Shown here: positions 1-6,465 of the stretch, piece by piece | How the letters are laid out: each line of letters starts with the position of its first letter | How positions within the stretch are numbered: the first letter of the stretch is position 1 | Assembly: GCA_017650795.1 (NCBI GenBank) | Contig: JAGCEE010000136.1 | Span: 1-6,487, forward strand | Reading direction: 5' to 3' | Origin: Clostridia bacterium | Lineage (GTDB): Bacteria; Bacillota; Clostridia; Christensenellales; UBA1242 | DNA: 6,487 nt | Position numbers and translations under genes: made by a program | Notes under the pieces: model-generated | The model's input: the letters and a program-made list of their open reading frames with translations, nothing else | Database searches by the model: none | Told to the model about the DNA's origin: nothing

Positions 1-1613
1 AAATAATTAAAGAAAATTCAAAATTAAATCAAATTTTAGATGAATTTAATGGCGATTATTTTTGTTTTGACTTAAGAAATAAATTGTTTTTTGCAACTCC
101 AAATGGAGCATATGAGGTTAGTAGTGAAATAACACTGTTCGACAGTGACCCAATAGATTTAGATTCATTCAAGCAAAGAGTAAAGCAAATAGCATTAAAT
201 GATAATGTGTTTAAGATTGTATATGATTTAAAAACACATATGCATATATTTGAAACAAATAAAATAAATAACGTATTTGATATAAATTTGGCACAATACT
301 TAATCTCAGGTGGTAATAAGGTAGAAAAAAGATTTGAAATAAATAATTTTTATAATGATTATATAAGTCAAAAACAACAATTAGAACAAAGCAAAATGGC
401 AAGTTTATATAACGATATAGAAATGCCACTTGTTTATGTTTTATATGATATGGAACAACAAGGATTCAAACTAGACATAAATACATTAAGTGAATTAAAA
501 AATCAATATTGGCAAGAAATGAATAGCATAGAACAAGAGATTTTAAGTTATTCTGATAATAAAAGTATTAACTTAAAATCAGCAAAACAGCTTTCGGAAT
601 TCTTGTTTAATGAGTTAAAACTACCAGACAAAAACAATAAAAAACATTCAACAAATGTTGAAATATTAAATAGTTTAAGTGAAGCGCATCCCGTAATCCC
701 TCTTATACTAAGGTATAGAAAAGTACAAAAGATTTATTCCACATATATAGAACCATATTTTTCTTTGGTAGATAAAAATGGCATTATAAAAACAATTTTT
801 AATCAAACATTAACTGCCACTGGTAGATTATCTTCTAGCGAACCAAATTTGCAAAATATACCCGTCCGTGATGAAGAGGGAAAGAACCTAAGAAAAATTT
901 TTGTATCTAGATTTGATGGCGGACACATAATGTCGGCAGATTATAACCAAATAGAATTAAGGCTTCTTGCTAATTTTTCAAATGATGCAGATTTAATAAA
1001 AGATTATAATAATGGGGTGGATGTTCACAAATCAACTGCAAGTAGGATTTTTAATAAACCTATTGAGCAAATAAATGAATTTGAAAGGCGGGCTGCAAAA
1101 ACTGTAAATTTTGGAATTATTTATGGAATTTCTTTTTTTGGTCTTTCAAAAAATTTAGATATTCCAGTTGTTGAGGCAAAAAAATTTATAGAAATATACT
1201 ATAAACAATATCCAAAAACAAAAGCATATTTGGATGGTCTTATAAATTTTGCAAAAGATAATGGTTATGCAATAACTTTATATGGAAGAATTAGAAATGT
1301 TCCCGAAATATATAGTAGCAATATGATAACAAGAACATTTGGGGAAAGAGTTGCCATGAATACGCCATTACAAGGCTCTGCCAGTGACATTATTAAACTA
1401 GCAATGATTAGGGTGTATAATAGAATTAAAAAAGAAAACTTAAAAAGCAAACTTATTTTACAAATACACGATGAATTGATTGTTGATGTATACCCAGATG
1501 AAGAGAACAAAGTAAAAGAAATTTTGGTAAGCGAAATGCAAAATGTATATAAGGGCAGTGTTCCGCTTTTAGTTTCTTGCGGAATGGGCAATACATGGTA
1601 TGATTGCAAATAA
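1..1613 (+). CDS. polA: DNA polymerase I, 3' portion (partial at the left edge)
   Basis: Template-directed DNA synthesis for Okazaki-fragment maturation and repair. The frame is open from base 3, so the gene continues upstream; the TTG at 84 is internal. About 536 residues are visible against the usual 850-890, so the missing part should be the N-terminal 5'-nuclease domain. Bases 3 to about 430 encode a shortened 3'-5' exonuclease-like domain in which I see no DEDD catalytic set: the segment VYDLKTHMHIF aligns with E. coli NLKYDRGIL but has His where D424 would be. The polymerase domain follows. TATGRLSSSEPNLQNIP precedes motif A, DYNQIELR (Asp codon at 939). The O helix has RRAAKTVNFGIIYG, with counterparts of R754 (1086), K758 (1098), F762 (1110) and Y766 (1122). 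Motif C is QIHDELIVDV (catalytic Asp at 1470). Polymerase activity should be intact; proofreading is probably absent, as in Taq and Bst enzymes. The stop is followed 11 bases later by the M16 peptidase gene. Confidence 0.97.
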   Translation, partial: IIKENSKLNQILDEFNGDYFCFDLRNKLFFATPNGAYEVSSEITLFDSDPIDLDSFKQRVKQIALNDNVFKIVYDLKTHMHIFETNKINNVFDINLAQYLISGGNKVEKRFEINNFYNDYISQKQQLEQSKMASLYNDIEMPLVYVLYDMEQQGFKLDINTLSELKNQYWQEMNSIEQEILSYSDNKSINLKSAKQLSEFLFNELKLPDKNNKKHSTNVEILNSLSEAHPVIPLILRYRKVQKIYSTYIEPYFSLVDKNGIIKTIFNQTLTATGRLSSSEPNLQNIPVRDEEGKNLRKIFVSRFDGGHIMSADYNQIELRLLANFSNDADLIKDYNNGVDVHKSTASRIFNKPIEQINEFERRAAKTVNFGIIYGISFFGLSKNLDIPVVEAKKFIEIYYKQYPKTKAYLDGLINFAKDNGYAITLYGRIRNVPEIYSSNMITRTFGERVAMNTPLQGSASDIIKLAMIRVYNRIKKENLKSKLILQIHDELIVDVYPDEENKVKEILVSEMQNVYKGSVPLLVSCGMGNTWYDCK

Positions 1614-1619
1614 AAAGGA
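1612..1619 (+). promoter_or_regulatory. Ribosome binding site of the M16 peptidase gene
   Basis: AAAAAGGA begins inside the polA TAA stop and ends 5 bases before the ATG at 1625. It fixes the start at 1625 rather than the in-frame TTG at 1604, which would lie inside polA. The placement lets ribosomes ending on polA reinitiate, which suggests translational coupling. Confidence 0.75.
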
Positions 1620-1624
1620 CAACT

Positions 1625-2872
1625 ATGAAAACAAAAACTTATTTTAACAATTTAAGATTAGTTGTAAATACAAAAAAGGATACAAACATAGTATCCTTTA
1701 ATATTTTTGTTGGCATTGGTTCAAAAGACGACCCATCTGGTTCTTATGGCATGGCACATTTTTTAGAGCATATGTTTTTTAAAAGTACAAAAACCAAAAA
1801 GTATCAGGAAATACTAAATCAACTAGACAATATGGGTGTTTCACATAATGCATATACTTCTACCACAAAAACATGTTATTATTTTAAATGCATATCTTCC
1901 GTGCTTGAACCAAGTGTGCAACTTTTTTCTGAGATGTTTTTTAACACATCATTTAATAGGAATGAGGTTGAAAAAGAAAAGAAAGTAATACTAGAAGAAT
2001 ACAAAATGGATGAGGACGATCAAAGCAAGAAAGCCATAAGTAATGCTTTTGAAAATATATTTTACAACAACGAATTTGGCCATTCAATTATAGGAAATCC
2101 TACTTCAATTAAATCAATAACATCTGAAAAACTTAAAAGATTTAAGGAAAAATATTTACCAAGCAGGGTTGTTATCTCTATTTCCGGTAATATCTCTTTT
2201 AAAAAGGCAGAAAAACTTGTTAAAAAATATTTTGCAGATAAATTTGGTAAAGAAAAAACCGAAATAGAATATAATAAATACCAAAATATAAATATAAAAT
2301 CAAAGTATATAGCAAAACAAAAAGACAACAAACAGTCTGTTGTATATATATTATATGACTTTAAAGAACCGGATTTAAAAACTATATCAATGTATAAAAT
2401 ATATTTTTCTATACTTGGAGATGGTTTAAGTAGTAAATTTATGTCAAAAATAAGAAACGAACTAGGCTTGGTGTATGATATAGATGCCGGAGCATCAAGA
2501 ATGGGTAAAAATTTGATGGGCGAAATAATGTTTGCAACATCAAATGAGTATGTTAAGTTGGCAATTAAGGCTATTAAAGAAATATTGGATTCTTGTGCCA
2601 ATGGTGAAATAGATAAAGAAGAATTAGAACGAGCAAAGAATAAATTATTAACAAGTATTGCTTTTAGTAATGAAAGCAATTCTAGTATTGCTTCATCAAA
2701 CGGCTCGTCAATTTTGTCAAAAGGTTATATAAGAACAGATAAAGAAATAGAACAAGAGGTTAATTCTATAACCATACAAGATATAAAAAGAGTTGCAATA
2801 GAAGTTGCTTCAAACCAAAATTTTGTTGTTTCTAGTGTTGGAAAATGTAAAAAACAAGATTTAATGTTTTAA
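1625..2872 (+). CDS. M16 family (insulinase/processing-peptidase-like) zinc metallopeptidase
   Basis: A 415-residue protein with the two-domain layout of M16B peptidases. The N-terminal catalytic domain (about residues 8-160) has the inverted zinc motif HFLEH: H45 and H49 as ligands and E48 as general base. The third zinc ligand should be a Glu in the VILEE segment (E124 or E125), at the family's usual distance of about 76 residues. The NAYT segment at 75-78 also fits. The C-terminal domain (about 165-400) keeps the substrate-binding Arg and Tyr in KIRNELGLVYD (R277, Y284). All key residues are present, so it should be active, cleaving peptides or unfolded protein segments inside a chamber formed by paired subunits; the substrate cannot be read from sequence. 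I see no signal peptide or membrane segment, so it is probably cytoplasmic. No second M16 gene lies beside it here, so a homodimer is likely. The start is chosen from the SD at 1612-1619. Confidence 0.93.
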   Translation: MKTKTYFNNLRLVVNTKKDTNIVSFNIFVGIGSKDDPSGSYGMAHFLEHMFFKSTKTKKYQEILNQLDNMGVSHNAYTSTTKTCYYFKCISSVLEPSVQLFSEMFFNTSFNRNEVEKEKKVILEEYKMDEDDQSKKAISNAFENIFYNNEFGHSIIGNPTSIKSITSEKLKRFKEKYLPSRVVISISGNISFKKAEKLVKKYFADKFGKEKTEIEYNKYQNINIKSKYIAKQKDNKQSVVYILYDFKEPDLKTISMYKIYFSILGDGLSSKFMSKIRNELGLVYDIDAGASRMGKNLMGEIMFATSNEYVKLAIKAIKEILDSCANGEIDKEELERAKNKLLTSIAFSNESNSSIASSNGSSILSKGYIRTDKEIEQEVNSITIQDIKRVAIEVASNQNFVVSSVGKCKKQDLMF

Positions 2873-2884
2873 CTTTTAATTGTG

Positions 2885-2925
2885 TTTTAATTAGTGATGG
2901 TATAGCAAATATATAACTAATAAAA
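2885..2925 (+). terminator. Weak candidate terminator hairpin after the M16 gene
   Basis: ATTAGT at 2890-2895 pairs with ACTAAT at 2916-2921, and flanking TTTT (2885-2888) pairs with AAAA (2922-2925) around one bulged A. The loop is about 20 bases and the stem nearly all A/U. The downstream stretch is T-rich but lacks a clean run of Us. The position, between the M16 stop and the rsmE promoter, suits a terminator, but the structure is weak and could be chance in AT-rich DNA. Confidence 0.22.
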
Positions 2926-2946
2926 GTATTCATTTATTTCATTTTC

Positions 2947-2975
2947 TTGCATAGTTAAAGTAAAAATGTTAAAAT
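2947..2975 (+). promoter_or_regulatory. Promoter of rsmE with the predicted start site at the ATG (leaderless)
   Basis: The -35 is TTGCAT (2947-2952), followed by a 17-base spacer and a -10 TAAAAT (2970-2975, five of six to consensus). TG at 2967-2968 gives an extended -10. Six bases separate the -10 from the rsmE ATG at 2982, so initiation about 7 bases past the -10 falls on or within a base of the start codon. No SD-like sequence precedes the ATG. The promoter before 5460 has the same geometry, which makes chance less likely. Confidence 0.65.
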
Positions 2976-2981
2976 ATCGCC

Positions 2982-3680
2982 ATGAAAAAGTTTTATGCTA
3001 AAAAAAATGGCGATTTTTTTGTGTTTGAGGGTGATGAGTTCGCCCATTTTAATGTTGTGCGCTGTCGCATAGGAGAAAAGGTTTTATGCTTTGGAGAAAA
3101 CAACATAGATTATATCTGTGAAGTGGTATCAATAGATAAAAAAACAGCAAAAGCCAAAATAATATCAGAGCAACCAAACAATAAAAATCCAAACAAAGCA
3201 ATCACTATGTTTCAAGGTTTAGTTAAGGGCGAAAAAGCAGATTTAATAGTGCAAAAATTAACAGAGTTAGGAATTAGCAATCTGTACTTTTTTGAGAGTG
3301 AGTATACGATTGCAAAAGATAATGTAAACAAACTAGATAGGCTTGCAAAAATAAGCAAAGAGGCATGTAAACAATGTGGCAGGAGTGTTCCATTAAATAT
3401 TGGTAGTACATTAAAATTTGAGCAAATGTTAAATATGCTGGGCAATTATGATTTAGTTTTATTTGCAAACGAAAAAGACACATTAAGAAATATATCGGAT
3501 TTAAAAAAATACAATAACATAGCCATAATAGTTGGAAGTGAGGGCGGTTTTTCGGATGATGAAATAAATAAGATTGTTCTAAAAAAAACAATAAGTTTTG
3601 GTCTTGGAAATAGAATTCTTAGAGCAGAAACAGCCTGCATAGCTATAGCGAGTGTGGTCGGTTATTTGTGTGATATATAA
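2982..3680 (+). CDS. rsmE: 16S rRNA (uracil(1498)-N(3))-methyltransferase RsmE
   Basis: Methylates N3 of U1498 in helix 44 of 16S rRNA, near the decoding centre, using S-adenosylmethionine; the family acts on assembled 30S subunits. The 232-residue length is normal. The N-terminal part (about 1-70) is the PUA-like RNA-binding domain, with the family opening MKKFYA and the segment FAHFNVVRCRIGE. The C-terminal part is the SPOUT trefoil-knot domain, with the SAM-binding loops VGSEGGF (184-190; many homologues have GPEGGF) and LGNRILRAETA (208-218). The start is well fixed: the opening matches the family and an in-frame TAA at 2970-2972 blocks any earlier start. No SD is present, and the promoter abuts the ATG, so the mRNA is probably leaderless. 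mtaB follows 14 bases after the stop in the same transcription unit. The prmA gene often found just before rsmE in Firmicutes is absent here. Confidence 0.96.
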   Translation: MKKFYAKKNGDFFVFEGDEFAHFNVVRCRIGEKVLCFGENNIDYICEVVSIDKKTAKAKIISEQPNNKNPNKAITMFQGLVKGEKADLIVQKLTELGISNLYFFESEYTIAKDNVNKLDRLAKISKEACKQCGRSVPLNIGSTLKFEQMLNMLGNYDLVLFANEKDTLRNISDLKKYNNIAIIVGSEGGFSDDEINKIVLKKTISFGLGNRILRAETACIAIASVVGYLCDI

Positions 3681-3694
3681 GCATTAGAGGAAAA

Positions 3695-4945
3695 ATGAAA
3701 ATTGTTGTATATACTCTTGGTTGCAAAGTCAATCAGTATGAGAGTGATGGTTTAATTCTTAAATTAAAACAGGCAGGACACGAGGTTTATAGTCAAATTG
3801 TTCCCGCTGATGTTTATATACTTAATTCTTGTGCGGTGACAAATGAGGCAGAAAAAAAATCAAGGCAAGTTTTGGCAAAATTTAAAGAAGCAAATCCAAA
3901 TGCAAGAATTATGGTTTGTGGCTGTGCATCTGAAAAAAATTCTAGTCAATTTCAAGATATAGATGGTGTAAAATTTATAAGTGGAACAGCCAATAAAATG
4001 AATTTAATAAATTCGTTAGAAAAAATAGGTGTATACAAAGATGAAATACCAACAGTTTATAACGATGAATACGAGGTGATTCCAAGCAAAACAAGGGCAT
4101 ACATAAAAATTCAAGATGGTTGTAATAACTTTTGTACGTACTGCATTATTCCATATTTGAGGGGTAGGAGCAGGTCAAGAAGTTTAGAAAGTATACTTTC
4201 CGAAATTAAACAACTATCAAAAACGGTAAAAGAAATAGTAATAACGGGCATAGATATAACCGATTATAAAATAGATGGAAAAAGAGCTCTTGGAGTTTTA
4301 GCAAACAAATTAAAAGAGTTTAAAAATGTTCGTTTTAGGCTTGGTAGTATTGAGCAGGGTTTAATAGAAGAAGAATTTGTAAAAGAAATATCAAATAGTA
4401 ATATTTGTCCACACTTTCATCTTTCGCTTCAAAGTGGTTGTGACACGGTTTTAAAACGAATGAATAGAAAATATACAACAAAAGAGTTTGAAAAATCGGT
4501 AGAAATATTAAGGAAATATTTTAATAACCCAAGTATTACAACCGATGTGATAGTTGGTTTTCCGGAAGAAACAGATAATGAATTTAAGCAAACGTGCGAG
4601 TTTGTTAAAAAAATTGGTTTTTATAATATTCATATATTTCCATACTCAAAAAGGTCAGGTACTGTTGCAGAAAGAATGAAACAAGTGGACGGAAATGTTA
4701 AAAAAGAAAGGGTTAAAATATTACAAAATATAAATAAGAACTTAAACATCAAATATATTTTATCATGTATAAATAATGTGTATTCTGTATTGATTGAAGA
4801 GCAAATTGATGGGTATTCTATTGGCCATACAGAAAATTATATTAAATGCTATATAAAAGGTAGTATTGATGAAAATCAAATTGTTAAAGCAAAAATAGTA
4901 AAGCCTTACAAAGATGGTGCAATGGCAGAAAATATTGTTGATTAA
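3695..4945 (+). CDS. mtaB: tRNA (t6A37) methylthiotransferase MtaB, radical SAM enzyme
   Basis: Adds a methylthio group to C2 of N6-threonylcarbamoyladenosine at position 37 of tRNAs reading ANN codons, giving ms2t6A. The protein has 416 residues and the three domains of the MiaB/MtaB family. The N-terminal UPF0004 domain has cysteines C10, C46 and C77 for one Fe-S cluster; the opening GCKVNQYES is the MtaB type rather than the MiaB type. The radical SAM domain carries CNNFCTYC (C143, C147, C150), which binds the second cluster. The C-terminal 60 or so residues fit a TRAM RNA-binding domain, including HTENYIKC. The family is commonly 430-450 residues, so this one is slightly compact, but no key residue is missing. 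AGAGGA at 3686-3691 is a close-set SD. The 14-base gap after rsmE implies co-transcription, a pairing known from Firmicutes including Bacillus (yqeU-yqeV). Confidence 0.95.
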   Translation: MKIVVYTLGCKVNQYESDGLILKLKQAGHEVYSQIVPADVYILNSCAVTNEAEKKSRQVLAKFKEANPNARIMVCGCASEKNSSQFQDIDGVKFISGTANKMNLINSLEKIGVYKDEIPTVYNDEYEVIPSKTRAYIKIQDGCNNFCTYCIIPYLRGRSRSRSLESILSEIKQLSKTVKEIVITGIDITDYKIDGKRALGVLANKLKEFKNVRFRLGSIEQGLIEEEFVKEISNSNICPHFHLSLQSGCDTVLKRMNRKYTTKEFEKSVEILRKYFNNPSITTDVIVGFPEETDNEFKQTCEFVKKIGFYNIHIFPYSKRSGTVAERMKQVDGNVKKERVKILQNINKNLNIKYILSCINNVYSVLIEEQIDGYSIGHTENYIKCYIKGSIDENQIVKAKIVKPYKDGAMAENIVD

Positions 4946-4948
4946 GAA

Positions 4949-4967
4949 TTAAATAAGTGTTATTTAA
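4949..4967 (+). repeat. Perfect A/U inverted repeat between mtaB and the HIT gene
   Basis: TTAAATAA and TTATTTAA form an 8-base-pair stem around a 3-base GTG loop, starting 3 bases after the mtaB stop codon. The stem has only A-U pairs and no U run follows, so it would be a poor intrinsic terminator. It could act as a 3' end stabiliser or partial attenuator, or be chance. Confidence 0.4.
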
Positions 4968-5003
4968 ATTAAGTTTGTTTCAATAATTATGTTTATAAGT
5001 AAT

Positions 5004-5009
5004 AAGGAG
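5004..5009 (+). promoter_or_regulatory. Ribosome binding site of the HIT gene
   Basis: AAGGAG, the strongest SD in the window, lies 6 bases before the ATG at 5016. It decides the start: the in-frame ATG at 4989 would put this SD inside the coding region and add nine residues before the conserved HIT opening. Confidence 0.85.
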
Positions 5010-5015
5010 AATAAT

Positions 5016-5348
5016 ATGGAGGATTGTATTTTTTGCAAGATTAGAGATGGTATAATTCCATCACCAAAAGTTTATGAGGATGATGACTTTTTTATAATTT
5101 CGGATATACACCCAAAGGCAAAAAGGCACTATCTTGCAATTCCTAATAATCATTATGCATTAATAATAGAGCAAAGCAAAAATGATGTTGAGGTGCTAGG
5201 TAAGATTTTAAATAAAATTCCAAATCTTGCTAGCCAGCTTGGAATAGAGGATGGATATAGGCTAATAATAAACCAAGGCAAAAATGGAAGACAGGAAGTT
5301 AAACATTTGCATGTGCATATTTTGGGTGGCGAGAAGTTGCCAGAATAA
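5016..5348 (+). CDS. HIT (histidine triad) family nucleotide-binding protein, HinT-like
   Basis: A 110-residue protein of normal HinT length. HinT proteins are dimeric cytoplasmic hydrolases acting on nucleoside phosphoramidates and aminoacyl- or lipid-linked AMP; the physiological substrate is often unclear. The triad is HLHVHIL (H97, H99, H101), with H99 the expected nucleophile. Upstream, NQGKNGRQEVKH fits the phosphate-binding segment. The opening DCIFCKI has a C4-C7 pair that, with H46 and H97, could form the structural zinc site known from some Bacillus-type homologues. The loop DIHPKAKRHYLAIP is also typical. It lies 70 bases after mtaB with no convincing promoter between, so it is probably read from the rsmE promoter. 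In many Clostridia a HIT gene follows mtaB and is itself followed by rpsU; here rpsU is not next. Confidence 0.93.
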   Translation: MEDCIFCKIRDGIIPSPKVYEDDDFFIISDIHPKAKRHYLAIPNNHYALIIEQSKNDVEVLGKILNKIPNLASQLGIEDGYRLIINQGKNGRQEVKHLHVHILGGEKLPE

Positions 5349-5424
5349 TTAAAACTATTATTATGTATGGAGTATCTAGTTATATTTAGACAGTATTTGT
5401 TTGATTGTATATAAATATTTCCTC

Positions 5425-5453
5425 TTGCAAATATAAACAAAAAAGGTTATAAT
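5425..5453 (+). promoter_or_regulatory. Strong promoter with the predicted start site at the ATG of the 241-residue gene (leaderless)
   Basis: The -35 is TTGCAA (5425-5430), the spacer is 17 bases, and the -10 is a perfect TATAAT (5448-5453). Six bases follow, then the ATG at 5460, so the expected transcription start is the A of the start codon. No SD precedes the ATG. The spacer agrees with that of the rsmE promoter at 12 of 17 positions, including a five-A block and a GT next to the -10. The rest of this gap (5349-5424) holds nothing I can support; no terminator hairpin is clear. Confidence 0.75.
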
Positions 5454-5459
5454 TAAAGC

Positions 5460-6185
5460 ATGATAGATAAATATAGTGAGTATCTTAAAAATTTAGATGC
5501 CGAGGCAAGTATGCTTCTTGGCTCTTTTAATGCTGACGATAACTATGTTTTTGATGAAAAAATTAAAGCTGAGTTAATTGCTTGTAATAAACTTATAGAA
5601 TCATTTAAGCCAGATGTAATTACTGCAAAAGCAACCATTGGAACATATGTCTTTAAGTTTTATTTATACATACAAGATGGTGAAAATGATTTAAAGAGAG
5701 TTGGTTTGTTTTTGGAAGAAAAATCAAAACTAGGTCTTGTTGATAAAAACATGATTTCATATGTTGATAGCGTGGTTCTAAAATATAGTGGTGATTTTTA
5801 TAATCAAATTAAACAAATATATCATTTATTTACAGCCGATGATTCCGATGGGATTGATATGGCTAATAACAATTTGCAAGAAATAATAAAAAAGTTAAAT
5901 CTATTAAAAGGAAAATACGAGTTATTTATTCCGCTTTTTTTAGATTTAGATAAAAAGTATGTAATTGAAATGTTGGCACTTATAAAGTCTTCTGGGCGAT
6001 ATGGTGAGATGCTTTTGTTAAATATAAAAAGACTTATTTCAGAAAAAGGAATAAGCAAACAACAGCCAAACTATTGGAGAGAGTTAAAACTAATTGTTGA
6101 CAAATTACTATATGAAAACATAGGGGTGTTTGATAAGAATACAAAAGAAAAACCAATTAAAGTAAAACGTTATGAAGACAGATAA
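5460..6185 (+). CDS. Uncharacterised 241-residue cytoplasmic, mostly helical protein
   Basis: I do not recognise this family. The protein is rich in Leu, Lys, Ile, Asp and Glu in patterns suggesting amphipathic helices, for example around residues 135-200 (NNLQEIIKKLNLLKGK and later EMLLLNIKRLISEKG). There is no signal peptide, convincing membrane segment, cysteine cluster or known catalytic motif; the C-terminal tail from about residue 222 is highly charged. Composition resembles neighbouring genes, so it is probably native. An in-frame TAA at 5454-5456 bars an earlier start. The ATG at 5460 lacks an SD but sits on the predicted transcription start. An alternative is the ATG at 5511 (residue 18), which has GAGG 5 bases upstream; I prefer 5460 because of the promoter geometry. 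It heads a unit of overlapping genes, which suggests a shared role with the next protein, but no function can be assigned. Confidence 0.8.
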   Translation: MIDKYSEYLKNLDAEASMLLGSFNADDNYVFDEKIKAELIACNKLIESFKPDVITAKATIGTYVFKFYLYIQDGENDLKRVGLFLEEKSKLGLVDKNMISYVDSVVLKYSGDFYNQIKQIYHLFTADDSDGIDMANNNLQEIIKKLNLLKGKYELFIPLFLDLDKKYVIEMLALIKSSGRYGEMLLLNIKRLISEKGISKQQPNYWRELKLIVDKLLYENIGVFDKNTKEKPIKVKRYEDR

Positions 6186-6465
6186 AGAACAAAACATTAT
6201 CTATTTTGATAATGATGATGAATTTTACGAGTATGTAGTAGTTCCTGAAATTGTTGCACATAAAACTAATCATATTGATAAACTTGGATATCCTATTTAT
6301 TATTATGATTGGAATTTTTCTGATATGTATAATGATGATATTAGAAATGGTGTGTTATATATGATTAAAGACGAAAATTCTCAAATCTTTAAACATGGTG
6401 CTGTAACATATAGTACTATTACAAAATCTGTACCAAATTTACAACAATATTTTGCTGATTTATAA
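6172..6465 (+). CDS. Uncharacterised 97-residue acidic, tyrosine-rich protein
   Basis: I do not recognise this protein. It is small and soluble-looking, with 16 Asp/Glu against 8 Lys/Arg and 10 Tyr, including an IYYYDW run near residue 43. There is no signal peptide, membrane segment or cysteine. Its start overlaps the 3' end of the 241-residue gene by 14 bases in another frame, and no SD is visible before the ATG, so initiation probably depends on translation of the upstream gene. Its stop overlaps a further ATG (TAATG). This arrangement and a balanced amino-acid content support a real gene, although its length alone would not. The acidic, compact character could suit a protein-binding partner or regulator, but that is speculation. 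Confidence 0.7.
   Translation: MKTDKEQNIIYFDNDDEFYEYVVVPEIVAHKTNHIDKLGYPIYYYDWNFSDMYNDDIRNGVLYMIKDENSQIFKHGAVTYSTITKSVPNLQQYFADL

Noticed and set aside
84..86. TTG at 84 as the polA start codon
   Set aside because: The frame stays open to the left edge at base 3 and the upstream residues (DYFCFDLRNK) continue the exonuclease-like domain; Pol I also needs its N-terminal nuclease domain, so the gene begins outside the window.
1265..1609. Minus-strand open frame opposite the Pol I polymerase domain
   Set aside because: It mirrors conserved polA codons including motif C and has low-complexity hydrophobic content typical of antisense frames in AT-rich DNA.
1604..1624. TTG at 1604 as the M16 peptidase start
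   Set aside because: It lies inside polA, lacks its own SD and adds seven non-conserved residues; the ATG at 1625 has an SD 5 bases upstream.
2062..2679. Long minus-strand open frame opposite the M16 gene
   Set aside because: It is the antisense shadow of a clearly conserved M16 coding region, with no promoter, SD or recognisable motif of its own.
2670..2725. Ser/Asn-rich stretch in the M16 protein as a repeat or insertion
   Set aside because: The corresponding region of M16 proteins is normally Ser-rich ahead of a conserved Gly segment, and the DNA shows no true tandem repeat.
4975..4999. Promoter for the HIT gene using TTGTTT (4975) and TATAAG (4994)
   Set aside because: The spacer would be only 13 bases, too short for a standard sigma-70-type promoter, and the gene is better explained as part of the mtaB unit.
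4989..5015. ATG at 4989 as the HIT start
   Set aside because: The strong AAGGAG at 5004-5009 would be inside the coding sequence; the HIT family opening begins at the ATG at 5016.
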